In this document: positions 1-7,271 of the stretch, one piece after another
Layout: each line of letters opens with the position of its first letter
How positions within the stretch are numbered: the first letter of the stretch is position 1
Assembly (NCBI RefSeq): GCF_017942085.1
Contig: NZ_JAGKSP010000013.1
Location: forward strand, 62,001 to 126,000
Reading direction: 5' to 3'
DNA length: 64,000 bases
Source of the DNA: Paenibacillus lignilyticus
Lineage (GTDB): Bacteria > Bacillota > Bacilli > Paenibacillales > Paenibacillaceae
Made by a program: the position numbers and the translations under genes
Notes under the pieces: model-generated
What the model was told of the DNA's origin: nothing
The model's database searches: none
Seen by the model: only the letters and a program-made list of their open reading frames with translations

Positions 1-611
1 ACTATAATGGCAGGACGCTTCTCCCGCAGCATGAATGCATTGCCTGTATCCGTCAAAGCATGTACCGCCAGACTGCTTTGAGTAGAACAATCCGGATCCC
101 ACCCCGAATATTGCCGGGAAATCCAGTCGACCCGGTTTGCCAGTCCTTGCTGCGTGTGCGACCCATGACAGGATTGCGCCCATAACTCGGTGCCAACCGA
201 AACCGGTTGACCTTCGCAGGAGAGCTCTACGATCAGTACGTTGTCCATAGCCGCCACCCATGCACGCATAGTTACAATGGTCGATTTCGAAGTGAAAATC
301 GATAGCATTTCCCCTTCATACAATTGCTGCTCGCAGTAGTACGAGCTGTCCTTCAGGGCAGGAATAAGGATATCCATACCTCCAAACAAACAAGAACTTC
401 CGCCGGGGAGCATTCGTTTGGGCTTCCACAAATCGTTTCGGGATATCCAATATCGCTGCCGCTCAGGCTCGCCGCTGACAACGACGCGCACATCTCCATT
501 CCCGATGATCGGCCCGTCAACGACATTGTCATCCGGTTCTTGCCGTGGAGGTTTGTCAAATACAACCTTGTACCGGGATGCCTTATCTTCCGCCTTAAAC
601 CAGCTGCGCAT
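1..611 (-). CDS. Glycoside hydrolase, GH95-like, N-terminal fragment (runs off the left edge)
   Basis: The start is the ATG at 611 (minus strand), with a GGAG ribosome site about 10 nt upstream. The frame stays open for 203 codons to the window edge. Residues about 31-55 carry an IGNGDVRVVVSG stretch followed by RNDLW. This resembles the first beta-sandwich strand of GH95/GH65-type toroid glycosidases, whose proteins often begin with a GNG-x-G...W signature. No signal peptide is visible, so a cytoplasmic enzyme acting on imported oligosaccharides is likely. The catalytic toroid lies outside the window and the substrate cannot be stated. Promoter-like repeat copy E1 lies directly upstream. GH95 is only a resemblance; another six-hairpin glycosidase family is possible. 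Confidence 0.55.
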   Translation of the reverse strand, partial: MRSWFKAEDKASRYKVVFDKPPRQEPDDNVVDGPIIGNGDVRVVVSGEPERQRYWISRNDLWKPKRMLPGGSSCLFGGMDILIPALKDSSYYCEQQLYEGEMLSIFTSKSTIVTMRAWVAAMDNVLIVELSCEGQPVSVGTELWAQSCHGSHTQQGLANRVDWISRQYSGWDPDCSTQSSLAVHALTDTGNAFMLREKRPAII

Positions 612-682
612 TGTGATCCGCTCCTCTATCTGTTTAGTGCTTCTCTGAGGTGATGGAGACTGACTGTCTTAAGATTTTACCT

Positions 683-745
683 AATTATAGTGATGAAGCT
701 CAGTCCTGTATAATACTTTAATCGTTATATGATATAGCCTAGAAG
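683..745 (-). repeat. Intergenic repeat element, copy E1 (promoter-like)
   Basis: First of five related copies (others at 1665, 15381, 26448 and 40887). Read on the minus strand it has a TATAAT -10 box at 684-689, a TATACA-like -35 box 17 bp upstream, and a conserved AT-rich block of about 30 bp further upstream containing CTATATCATAT. The predicted transcript starts near 677 and leads into the glycosidase at 611 after a leader of about 65 nt. The plus strand also has a TATAAT within TGTATAATA, so the core is nearly symmetric. Repeat status is read directly from the sequence; promoter function is inferred. Confidence 0.65.
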
Positions 746-787
746 GTATGTATTTTCGTCCGTTATACCGATCGGTGTCCATCATTG

Positions 788-816
788 AAAAAAGCACCGT
801 CCCTATGGGACAGTGC
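788..816 (-). terminator. Rho-independent terminator after the IDEAL-domain gene
   Basis: On the minus strand a 10-bp stem (794-803 with 807-816, one mismatch, 3-nt loop) is followed by six T. It begins 3 nt after the stop codon of the small gene at 819-1130. Its sequence is clearly related to the terminator at 40782-40811. Confidence 0.85.
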
Positions 817-818
817 CT

Positions 819-1130
819 CTAAAGCCGTGACTCGTAGTGTAATTTATAAACTAATTCCTCGACCCATTTCTCATCTTTTAAATCCAATGCCAAGTCAATC
901 AAGAACAGCAAACTACCTTTATAGGGCAACACTTCAAAACCATCTTCACTTGAAACGATAATTTTGTCCGACTTAGCGTTTTCAAACACATAGCAAGGCA
1001 ACTGAAAGTAATACTCCACGTCTTTAAATACTGCGATCTCCCCGTTGTAAATGTGGTTAGTGGCGGAAATCACTTTGCACAAATCCCCAGTTTGTAAATG
1101 GATACAGCAGTTAATAAGCAACCTGACCAT
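819..1130 (-). CDS. Small IDEAL-domain protein
   Basis: A 103-residue protein. Residues about 72-97 (LFLIDLALDLKDEKWVEEL) fit the IDEAL domain, a short helical motif in small Bacillota proteins, some of which are developmental or stress regulators or adaptors. The rest has no recognisable domain, signal peptide or membrane segment. The start ATG has AAGGG upstream. The gene follows the degenerate receiver gene by 41 bp on the same strand and is followed at once by a terminator, so repeat copy E2, receiver, IDEAL protein and terminator appear to form one transcription unit. An adaptor role with the receiver is conjecture. The IDEAL assignment rests on motif reading alone. Confidence 0.65.
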   Translation of the reverse strand: MVRLLINCCIHLQTGDLCKVISATNHIYNGEIAVFKDVEYYFQLPCYVFENAKSDKIIVSSEDGFEVLPYKGSLLFLIDLALDLKDEKWVEELVYKLHYESRL

Positions 1131-1171
1131 CTGCCCTTATGAGTAGTATTCAAATCATATCGCTCGAGCAA

Positions 1172-1627
1172 TTATAGATCAAAAATCCCGTCCGAATGAT
1201 ACGATTGATGATAACTTGAGCTTAAGATCACCCGTCGCAGCACACATAATAGCCTAATGGGCTCGATCGGTTTCGATAGATAAGCATCCATCTCCATATT
1301 CTCCTTCTGTTTATCTTTTCCTCTTATTGGATTCGTTGTCATCGCGATAATAGGAACTCGTCTTCCACTATCAAGTTCTCGTAGTTGATGTGCGGCCAAC
1401 TGCACGTCCAAGGCGGGCATTTCCGTATTCAACAGAATGGCATCATAGCGCTTCTGAAGAGCCATTTCCATGGCCTCAGCTCCACTTTTCGCCAGATCAA
1501 TCGTCATTTCCATCTCCATTAGGATGGTTCTAGCATTCTTATAACTAATTTCGTTAACATCAACGAATAAAATACGAGCATGCTTTAGAACATGAAATAC
1601 TCTATTTCGGGATAATGTGTTGCTCAT
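1172..1627 (-). CDS. Stand-alone degenerate response-regulator receiver domain
   Basis: A 151-residue protein made almost entirely of a CheY-like receiver domain (residues about 17-135) with no output domain. The first acidic site is present (D23 in ILFVDVN), as are the switch Thr (T97/T98) and conserved Lys (K119 in LSKP). The residue at the phospho-acceptor position is Asn (N67 in ILLNTEMP) rather than Asp. Conventional phosphorylation is therefore unlikely, and the domain may act as a constitutive or protein-protein interaction module. The ATG has AGAGGGG upstream. Repeat copy E2 ends about 40 bp before the start and supplies a good -10. It resembles the C-terminal receiver of hybrid kinases, so descent from one is possible. 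Confidence 0.8.
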   Translation of the reverse strand: MSNTLSRNRVFHVLKHARILFVDVNEISYKNARTILMEMEMTIDLAKSGAEAMEMALQKRYDAILLNTEMPALDVQLAAHQLRELDSGRRVPIIAMTTNPIRGKDKQKENMEMDAYLSKPIEPIRLLCVLRRVILSSSYHQSYHSDGIFDL

Positions 1628-1664
1628 GTTTCATCCCCTCTTAGTTCAACTCTCAGATTGATCT

Positions 1665-1730
1665 AATTATAGGGATGAAGAGAGATCTTGTATAATATAT
1701 AAATCGTCATATGATATAGATTCGAAGCTA
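1665..1730 (-). repeat. Intergenic repeat element, copy E2 (promoter-like)
   Basis: The copy closest to consensus. Minus-strand -10 TATAAT lies at 1666-1671, with a 17-bp spacer to TATACA, then the conserved upstream block containing AATCTATATCATATGACG. It lies between the terminator of the 1789-12773 operon and the receiver gene, giving a predicted leader of about 30 nt. After the -10, TAGATCAA is shared with copy E5. Function as a regulated promoter is inferred. Confidence 0.7.
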
Positions 1731-1731
1731 T

Positions 1732-1757
1732 TAAAAATACCCCCGAATTGACGGGGG
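1732..1757 (-). terminator. Terminator of the uronate-glycan operon
   Basis: On the minus strand CCCCCG (52-57 side) and its partner at 1740-1745 form a GC-only 6-bp stem with a 6-nt loop. It is followed by TATTTTTAA. It lies about 30 bp after the stop codon of the last operon gene (1789). Confidence 0.8.
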
Positions 1758-1788
1758 AATACCATTTATACGCCACCGCCAGTCATCG

Positions 1789-3243
1789 TTACTTCCATAA
1801 CCCTAAATAGGGAATGTCCGCTGCGCTGGACAACTGCAGATTATCTTCCTCAAACCCGCCTGGCATCAAATATATGCCCTTATTTGTAATCATGAACGCG
1901 GGACGCGGACTAAATGCGAAATGCTCCCGCAGCGATCGTTCCCCGCCAACCCAGCTCATATCGCGTCCGAAACGAGCTTCATCCTTCCGCCCAAGAAGCT
2001 GATAGACATCCCGCCCAAAATAATCGGTAATGGTCCACTGCTGATCCCGCTCCATCCACATACAGCCATTACCGAGCAGCACGGATGTAAGGCTGCCTGC
2101 ATCTTTATTGGAGAACTCGCTCCAGAATTGATCATCTGCTCCATTACGCGCTACAAGATATAACAGATCATGCGTATGCCAGGCCGTCGATGGCGCAACA
2201 TCCGCTTCATTGTTCCACCCTGTGGCGGAAGCGAAGAAGCCTCTAGGATTCTGGTATGCGGCGTACGTACGGTCGCTTCCTGCCAAGTATTCACTAAGCT
2301 CGGGATCCGGCACATGGCGGATATATTGATCCACAGCATATAAGGTCATCCCCATTCCGGCAATCAGCATGGGCTCGTTCAGCTTCATCCACTGACTGCC
2401 GGAATGGTACCAGACCCGGTGCATCCTCAGTAGTCCCTTGTTGTCACACCAAACGCTTCTGGCAACATGGCGGCACAGATTACCTGCATGCGTTAAGTAT
2501 CGCTCGTCCCCAAACAACTCGTATGCCAATACAAGCGGACCGATTAATAAACCGTAATATTCGCCGGGTTCCGTGCTGGTTTTGTCTTTATCATAACGGT
2601 AGGATGCCTCGCTTTCCATATCCGGCAATCCGCGGAAGTGAAACTGTCCAATCATGTAGTCCAGCTGCTTACGAAGGGCTTCACACCTATCTTCATCTCC
2701 GCCGAATGCTTGTAGATGCAGCAGCTTCCCCCAAATTCGAGCATATTCCTGATTACTGATAGCTCTACCCTGCTTATACATGATTCCGAATGGATAGATG
2801 CTGTCTATCGCTTCGAAATTGCGCTCCATGGCCGAGCGGATCTCAGCTACTATCACTTCGCTCAAATAGCTCTCCCCGTACTTCAGCGTAAGACCAAGTG
2901 AAACGTTCGTTATTCCGTTATGGATTAATCCAAATTTAGCGGTATCTCCAATTTGAAAGCCGATATGCGCATACTGCCCATCTTCCTGGAAGCTAGACGT
3001 CTGGAAGCGAATCATCTGAAACAGCTGATTTTCCAAGGCGCTGTCACGCTTCTCCTTGATCAGCATCGATAGAGCAGCCAACAGCGGACTGCTCCACGTA
3101 CTGTGACCGCTTGTGAAATCTCCCCAACGATACGGATTAGAACCCCATACGGAATGATTATGAAAGCCATGTATCGCACCGCTGGGCTGAACCCATGACA
3201 GCAGCCAATTGGCCAGTTTTCCTGCTTGCGGACGTTGATTCAT
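1789..3243 (-). CDS. Unclassified protein, probable alpha/alpha-toroid carbohydrate-active enzyme
   Basis: A 484-residue protein without signal peptide or membrane segment. It is rich in Trp, His, Tyr and Asp and has repeated helix-hairpin character (for example YARIWGKLLHLQAFGGDEDR and ALRKQLDYMIGQFHF). This is typical of (alpha/alpha)6 toroid polysaccharide lyases and hydrolases. An N-terminal H-G-F-H-N-H-S-V-W cluster near residue 26 could line a substrate cleft. I do not recognise the family. It is the last gene of an eight-gene operon with a heparinase-like lyase and a GH88 hydrolase, 24 bp after the 645-residue gene. A role in trimming a uronate-containing oligosaccharide is inferred from context only. 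AAGGAGGG lies rather far (about 12 nt) from the ATG. Confidence 0.6.
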   Translation of the reverse strand: MNQRPQAGKLANWLLSWVQPSGAIHGFHNHSVWGSNPYRWGDFTSGHSTWSSPLLAALSMLIKEKRDSALENQLFQMIRFQTSSFQEDGQYAHIGFQIGDTAKFGLIHNGITNVSLGLTLKYGESYLSEVIVAEIRSAMERNFEAIDSIYPFGIMYKQGRAISNQEYARIWGKLLHLQAFGGDEDRCEALRKQLDYMIGQFHFRGLPDMESEASYRYDKDKTSTEPGEYYGLLIGPLVLAYELFGDERYLTHAGNLCRHVARSVWCDNKGLLRMHRVWYHSGSQWMKLNEPMLIAGMGMTLYAVDQYIRHVPDPELSEYLAGSDRTYAAYQNPRGFFASATGWNNEADVAPSTAWHTHDLLYLVARNGADDQFWSEFSNKDAGSLTSVLLGNGCMWMERDQQWTITDYFGRDVYQLLGRKDEARFGRDMSWVGGERSLREHFAFSPRPAFMITNKGIYLMPGGFEEDNLQLSSAADIPYLGLWK

Positions 3244-3267
3244 CGTCTGTTGATCCCTCCTTAACCT

Positions 3268-5205
3268 TTATTTGTCCTGGACTCGCCTACGAATCAAACC
3301 CGCAGAGAGAGATTCCCATTCATCGCTCCATGGTGTCTTGTAAGTTGGCTGATTAACGTATCTCTTCATGGACAGCCTCAGCTTGATTCCGGCACCCGGG
3401 GCCAAACGCACCGGCAGCCACTTCCCATCGAATGGCTGTTCGCCCAGCGTCTCGCCGCTTTGGCTATACCTTTCCGTATTCGTAAACTGATGCTCGCCGA
3501 AACTGCCTGCTTGAACAATCAGCTCACGCTCCTCGAACGCTGACAAATTAACAAGCGTCAGCGTTACAAAGTCATCACCCAGCGCTTCCACCAAGGCGCC
3601 GACATCTTCCGGAAGTCCGCAGCGCTGCCGCTGCGCGTCGTAATACCGTACTCTTGCATGCTGCAGCCCGCCATGGGAAATATGCATTGGTGCACCAAGC
3701 GTCATTTGGAGCAGGCCTTCAAAGTAAACCGGAGAAAACTCCTGCCACTCATGAATGCTGTATGGATGGTCCCAATCCCAACTCGTCGGATCGCCGCTCG
3801 GCGATCGAAGCTTCTTTAATTGAGTGTCGATTAGCTCCACATTCTGATCCAGGATGCGGTCTGGATAGTCCTCAAACTGCCCGCGCATATATAAATACCA
3901 AGGTACAGTATTGGCGATATAATGTTTGGTTTCTTTGCGGGTCACCGGATTTCGCCCGGATATCGTTGGCATATCGATGTTGCGGAAATAGTCCTCATAA
4001 GGAACCCGGTCGACGCGCGCAGCATCTTCCTCCGCCATGGAAATCGTCCACAAGTAGATCGGATAAGTCGGTACTTGAATCCGGTAATCCGTCCAACCTG
4101 CATCGAAATGCTTATGCGGCACAAGCCATTTGCCATTCTCTTCTTTACCGAGCTCCCAGTTCCGATCAAGCTGCGAACGAGCCAGGTCCAGCTTGCTCAT
4201 GTCACCAGTTAGAAGTACGGCGTTCATTCCCGCATTCGTTAATGGTTCAATGATGGACATGAATCCGTGCGGCCATCTGTAGCCATAGTAGCCGCCCCAC
4301 CATTTTCCATCGTTATATTCCCCGATGATGTCGCTCAGACCGACATTGTCGGGAATCAAACCACCATTGCGGCGTGCTCTCTCTTCCCAAGCCGCCAAGT
4401 AATCGAGCACCCATTCCCGATAATCCGAATCTCCTGTGTACATATAAGCATTCGTCATAAGACCGGTTGCATTCAAGTTGAGCGGAACGTCGCCCTTGGC
4501 TTTGCGCTCATTCATTCGTTTGATAATCTCGCGATATATCGCATCGTCCGACCAGCGGCACTTCCCGCTCGCGAAGTCGACGCCCGGAATGTCCTCGAAT
4601 GGAGCCAAATAATCATCCAGTACGCCGCGATGCGTAACCCAGTCCTCTTCCGTCATTTCAAAGCGAGGCCCTTTGCTGCCGGTGATCGGCGAGCGCATCA
4701 ACTTCCGCTCTGCATCGTAATTCGGCGTCCGCGAATTTCGGCCCATATAGAGCTCGGCGAACTTTACGGCACGCTGGCGATTCTTCAGCAGATGCGGGTC
4801 GGATAGCCCGAGGAAATAGAAATACAGATAGCCTTCTCCATGATGCATCCAATCATAGTACGCATCAAATTCGTCGTGAATCTGACCGTATTCCGTCCAT
4901 TGCCATGTGATCGCATCGAATAATAGGCGGGACAAACGTAATATCTCTTCATTGCCGCCAAGCACATAAAGAAGAGATAAATTCATAAAGGCTTCGTACG
5001 GATCGTCGGAGCCGTCCATCCCGGGCCAATCACTGCGCCAAATCAAGGTTCCATCCTCTCTTGTATAACGCTTCACGTATTCCACTGCAGCCTCGTTCAA
5101 AGTACGGAACAATTGTTGTTCCTTCAATGCCCAACCAGGCACTGTCCATGCATCGCGAGCATAAATGCCGCATGTCATTGCTGTCGAATCCTTCATGACT
5201 GTCAT
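3268..5205 (-). CDS. Unclassified 645-residue protein, toroid plus C-terminal beta domain
   Basis: The start ATG at 5205 has GAGGAG 8 nt upstream. The first about 500 residues look like helical hairpins rich in Trp, Tyr, Asp and His (for example DEFDAYYDWMHHGEGYLYFY and KWWGGYYGYRWPHG). The last about 120 residues are beta-rich (LTLVNLSAFEERELIV), as in the C-terminal sandwich of lyases and glycosidases. There is no signal peptide, so the protein should be cytoplasmic. I do not recognise a named family. It lies 14 bp downstream of the GH88 gene in the same operon, which suggests action on unsaturated uronyl oligosaccharides or their reducing-end sugars. Lyase or hydrolase activity is not proven by any motif I can name. 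Confidence 0.6.
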   Translation of the reverse strand: MTVMKDSTAMTCGIYARDAWTVPGWALKEQQLFRTLNEAAVEYVKRYTREDGTLIWRSDWPGMDGSDDPYEAFMNLSLLYVLGGNEEILRLSRLLFDAITWQWTEYGQIHDEFDAYYDWMHHGEGYLYFYFLGLSDPHLLKNRQRAVKFAELYMGRNSRTPNYDAERKLMRSPITGSKGPRFEMTEEDWVTHRGVLDDYLAPFEDIPGVDFASGKCRWSDDAIYREIIKRMNERKAKGDVPLNLNATGLMTNAYMYTGDSDYREWVLDYLAAWEERARRNGGLIPDNVGLSDIIGEYNDGKWWGGYYGYRWPHGFMSIIEPLTNAGMNAVLLTGDMSKLDLARSQLDRNWELGKEENGKWLVPHKHFDAGWTDYRIQVPTYPIYLWTISMAEEDAARVDRVPYEDYFRNIDMPTISGRNPVTRKETKHYIANTVPWYLYMRGQFEDYPDRILDQNVELIDTQLKKLRSPSGDPTSWDWDHPYSIHEWQEFSPVYFEGLLQMTLGAPMHISHGGLQHARVRYYDAQRQRCGLPEDVGALVEALGDDFVTLTLVNLSAFEERELIVQAGSFGEHQFTNTERYSQSGETLGEQPFDGKWLPVRLAPGAGIKLRLSMKRYVNQPTYKTPWSDEWESLSAGLIRRRVQDK

Positions 5206-5219
5206 CGTTCTCGCTCCTC

Positions 5220-6329
5220 TTACCAGAAGGTACCTTGTACGCCTCGCAGCTTGCAGACCGCTTCAGCGAAGAAATAGTCTCCATAAATCATCGGTACGTT
5301 CACATGCGTATTCTTCGGACGATTGGCCGTCCCCATCTTCAGAATCGCTTCTTCGTTCGGGTCGTTCCATGCCGTGTACCCGTCATTCAACTTGCGAATC
5401 AACCTTTCGGCAGCGCTCCGGTACAGTTTCGCCTCCGTCTCCGGCACAAGAAAGCTCAGCTCCAGCATACCGCTGGCCGCACACGCCGCAGCGCTGGAAT
5501 CCATCGCCATGTCTGCTTCCCAAGGCGCCCGGAAATCCCATGGCGGCAACCCGTCTTCCGGCATATTCGCAAGAAAGAAATGCGCAGCGCGTTTGGCCGC
5601 GTCGATATAGCGTTCATCACCCGTATAACGAGCACTCAGCGCCATCCCATATAAGGACCAGGCTGTACCGCGCGACCATGCCGAATCCGGCGAATGACCT
5701 TGACCGCCCAACGCCTCAATCCGCTCTCCCGTCTCCTTATCGAAACACACGATATGATGCGTCGACCCGTCAGGACGAAGAAACTCGCGCAGTGTTGTAT
5801 CCGCGTGTAGGGCGGCAGCATGCCGGAAACGCGGATCGTTCGACTCTTCGCTTGCCCAATACAGCAGCGGAAGGTTCATCATACAGTCGATAATCGCCCA
5901 GCCAACTCGCTCCGGTTGGTTCCATGCGCGGATAAACTGTCCTTTCGCGTTATACCGTCCAAGCAGGTGACTTGCGGCAGTCATGGCACGCCTCTTGGAA
6001 AGCTCGCTGCCAAGAAGCTTGAACTGTGCAACCGACGAGAGACTCCACATAAAGCCCACGTCATGATGCAGCGGGTAAAAGTCCAGCAGAACGGCATCCA
6101 ATTTCGCTTCAATCTCGGTGGCGATGTCTTTCAATGACTCATCCTTCGTCTCGCGGTAAACCATCCACAGCAGGCCCGGCCAGAAGCCGTTCGTCCACCA
6201 GTCCGCTTCCTCGTGATTATACTTGCCGTTGTAGGAGATATATGGAAATCCGGCTCCGATCGACTTACTTGTACGGCTGACTTTGTCAACAATCTGATTC
6301 CATACATCATCTGCCCACTGATTTATCAT
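5220..6329 (-). CDS. GH88 unsaturated glucuronyl/rhamnogalacturonyl hydrolase
   Basis: A 369-residue protein, the usual length for GH88. These enzymes hydrate the C4-C5 double bond of unsaturated uronic acids left by polysaccharide lyases, which releases the terminal sugar. The two catalytic Asp positions are visible: D90 in HHDVGFMW and D148 in WAIIDCMMNL. They match D88 and D149 of the well-studied unsaturated glucuronyl hydrolase. The GQGHSPDSAWSRGTAW block near residue 210 is also typical, as is the N-terminal WTNGFWPG. There is no signal peptide, so it should act in the cytoplasm on imported oligosaccharides. A heparinase-like lyase and an importer in the same operon fit. The start ATG has AGGAG upstream. 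Whether it prefers glucuronyl or galacturonyl ends cannot be read here. Confidence 0.9.
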   Translation of the reverse strand: MINQWADDVWNQIVDKVSRTSKSIGAGFPYISYNGKYNHEEADWWTNGFWPGLLWMVYRETKDESLKDIATEIEAKLDAVLLDFYPLHHDVGFMWSLSSVAQFKLLGSELSKRRAMTAASHLLGRYNAKGQFIRAWNQPERVGWAIIDCMMNLPLLYWASEESNDPRFRHAAALHADTTLREFLRPDGSTHHIVCFDKETGERIEALGGQGHSPDSAWSRGTAWSLYGMALSARYTGDERYIDAAKRAAHFFLANMPEDGLPPWDFRAPWEADMAMDSSAAACAASGMLELSFLVPETEAKLYRSAAERLIRKLNDGYTAWNDPNEEAILKMGTANRPKNTHVNVPMIYGDYFFAEAVCKLRGVQGTFW

Positions 6330-6344
6330 TCTTGTTTGTCTCCT

Positions 6345-7259
6345 TTACCAAGCTAGTGGTTGACCCGGGAACAATCCCAGCAGCCGCTCCAAATCCCCCG
6401 GAGGCAGATTAACGCCATCGCAATACCCTGCATTAAGGGCAAGCGAGCGAAGCGAGGTGGTCCCAGTCAATGTTACCGCTATATCCGGACTCGCCAGGCT
6501 AAACCGCATGGCAGGCTCAATCAACCCTTTGTGCTCCGTCTTCCGAAGAAAAGCAATCTCCCTAATCCTGTGCTCAGCTGCTTCTAAGAGCTGCGCTCTG
6601 TGTAACATAAATGGAGCGGGAGCATCTGCAAGAAGCCCCATACCGAGTACGCTCCCGTTGATAACGGATACCCCGTGCTTGCGGGCAGCCGGCAGTAGCT
6701 CATCCATGGCCGTATAATCGATGAGCATGTAACGGGAAAATGTTTGGACGGAATCGATAGCACCCGACTGAATAAAAGGCAGCAGTAAGGAAGGATTATG
6801 AGCGTTGACGCCGATCGCACGAACCTTGCCTTGCTCTTTCAACTTGAGAAAAGCGGGAATCGTTTCGGTCATTCCGATTTCCATGTTCGAAGGATCGAGT
6901 TCATGCATCTGAATCAAATCGACGTAATCCGTTCCGATCCGTCTCAGACTGTCTTCAACCGATCGAATCACATTGTCGTACGAATACGGCACTCCGCGCG
7001 TGACGGCTTTCGTGGCGAGGACAACATTTTCCCTTCTCCCCTGCATCGCCTTGCCAATTCGCCGTTCACTCTCTCCCCTGCCATATAGCGGCGCAGTATC
7101 TATAAAGTTGATCCCGAGCTCCAGTGCCCGGTCGATCAGCTCGATCACCTGCTTATCTGTGACTGGACCAAAATCACCTCCAAGTGGAGCGCCTCCAAGA
7201 CCGAGCTTTGAGACCCGAATGCTGCTTTTTCCAAATGTCGTATACTCCACAATCTTCAC
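6345..7259 (-). CDS. Aldo/keto reductase
   Basis: A 304-residue NAD(P)H-dependent (alpha/beta)8-barrel oxidoreductase. The catalytic tetrad is complete: D54 and Y59 (FIDTAPLYG), K84 (LATKAV) and H119 (IQMHELD). The N-terminal GKSSIRVSKLGLGGAPLGG is the family's usual opening. The gene starts 12 bp after the lyase gene and is followed 15 bp later by the GH88 gene, so it is co-transcribed. It probably reduces an aldehyde or keto sugar, such as the keto-uronate released by GH88. The sequence does not give the substrate. Other members of this subgroup act as L-fucose or galactose dehydrogenases. Confidence 0.9.
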   Translation of the reverse strand: MKIVEYTTFGKSSIRVSKLGLGGAPLGGDFGPVTDKQVIELIDRALELGINFIDTAPLYGRGESERRIGKAMQGRRENVVLATKAVTRGVPYSYDNVIRSVEDSLRRIGTDYVDLIQMHELDPSNMEIGMTETIPAFLKLKEQGKVRAIGVNAHNPSLLLPFIQSGAIDSVQTFSRYMLIDYTAMDELLPAARKHGVSVINGSVLGMGLLADAPAPFMLHRAQLLEAAEHRIREIAFLRKTEHKGLIEPAMRFSLASPDIAVTLTGTTSLRSLALNAGYCDGVNLPPGDLERLLGLFPGQPLAW

Positions 7260-7271
7260 ACTTCCTACTCA

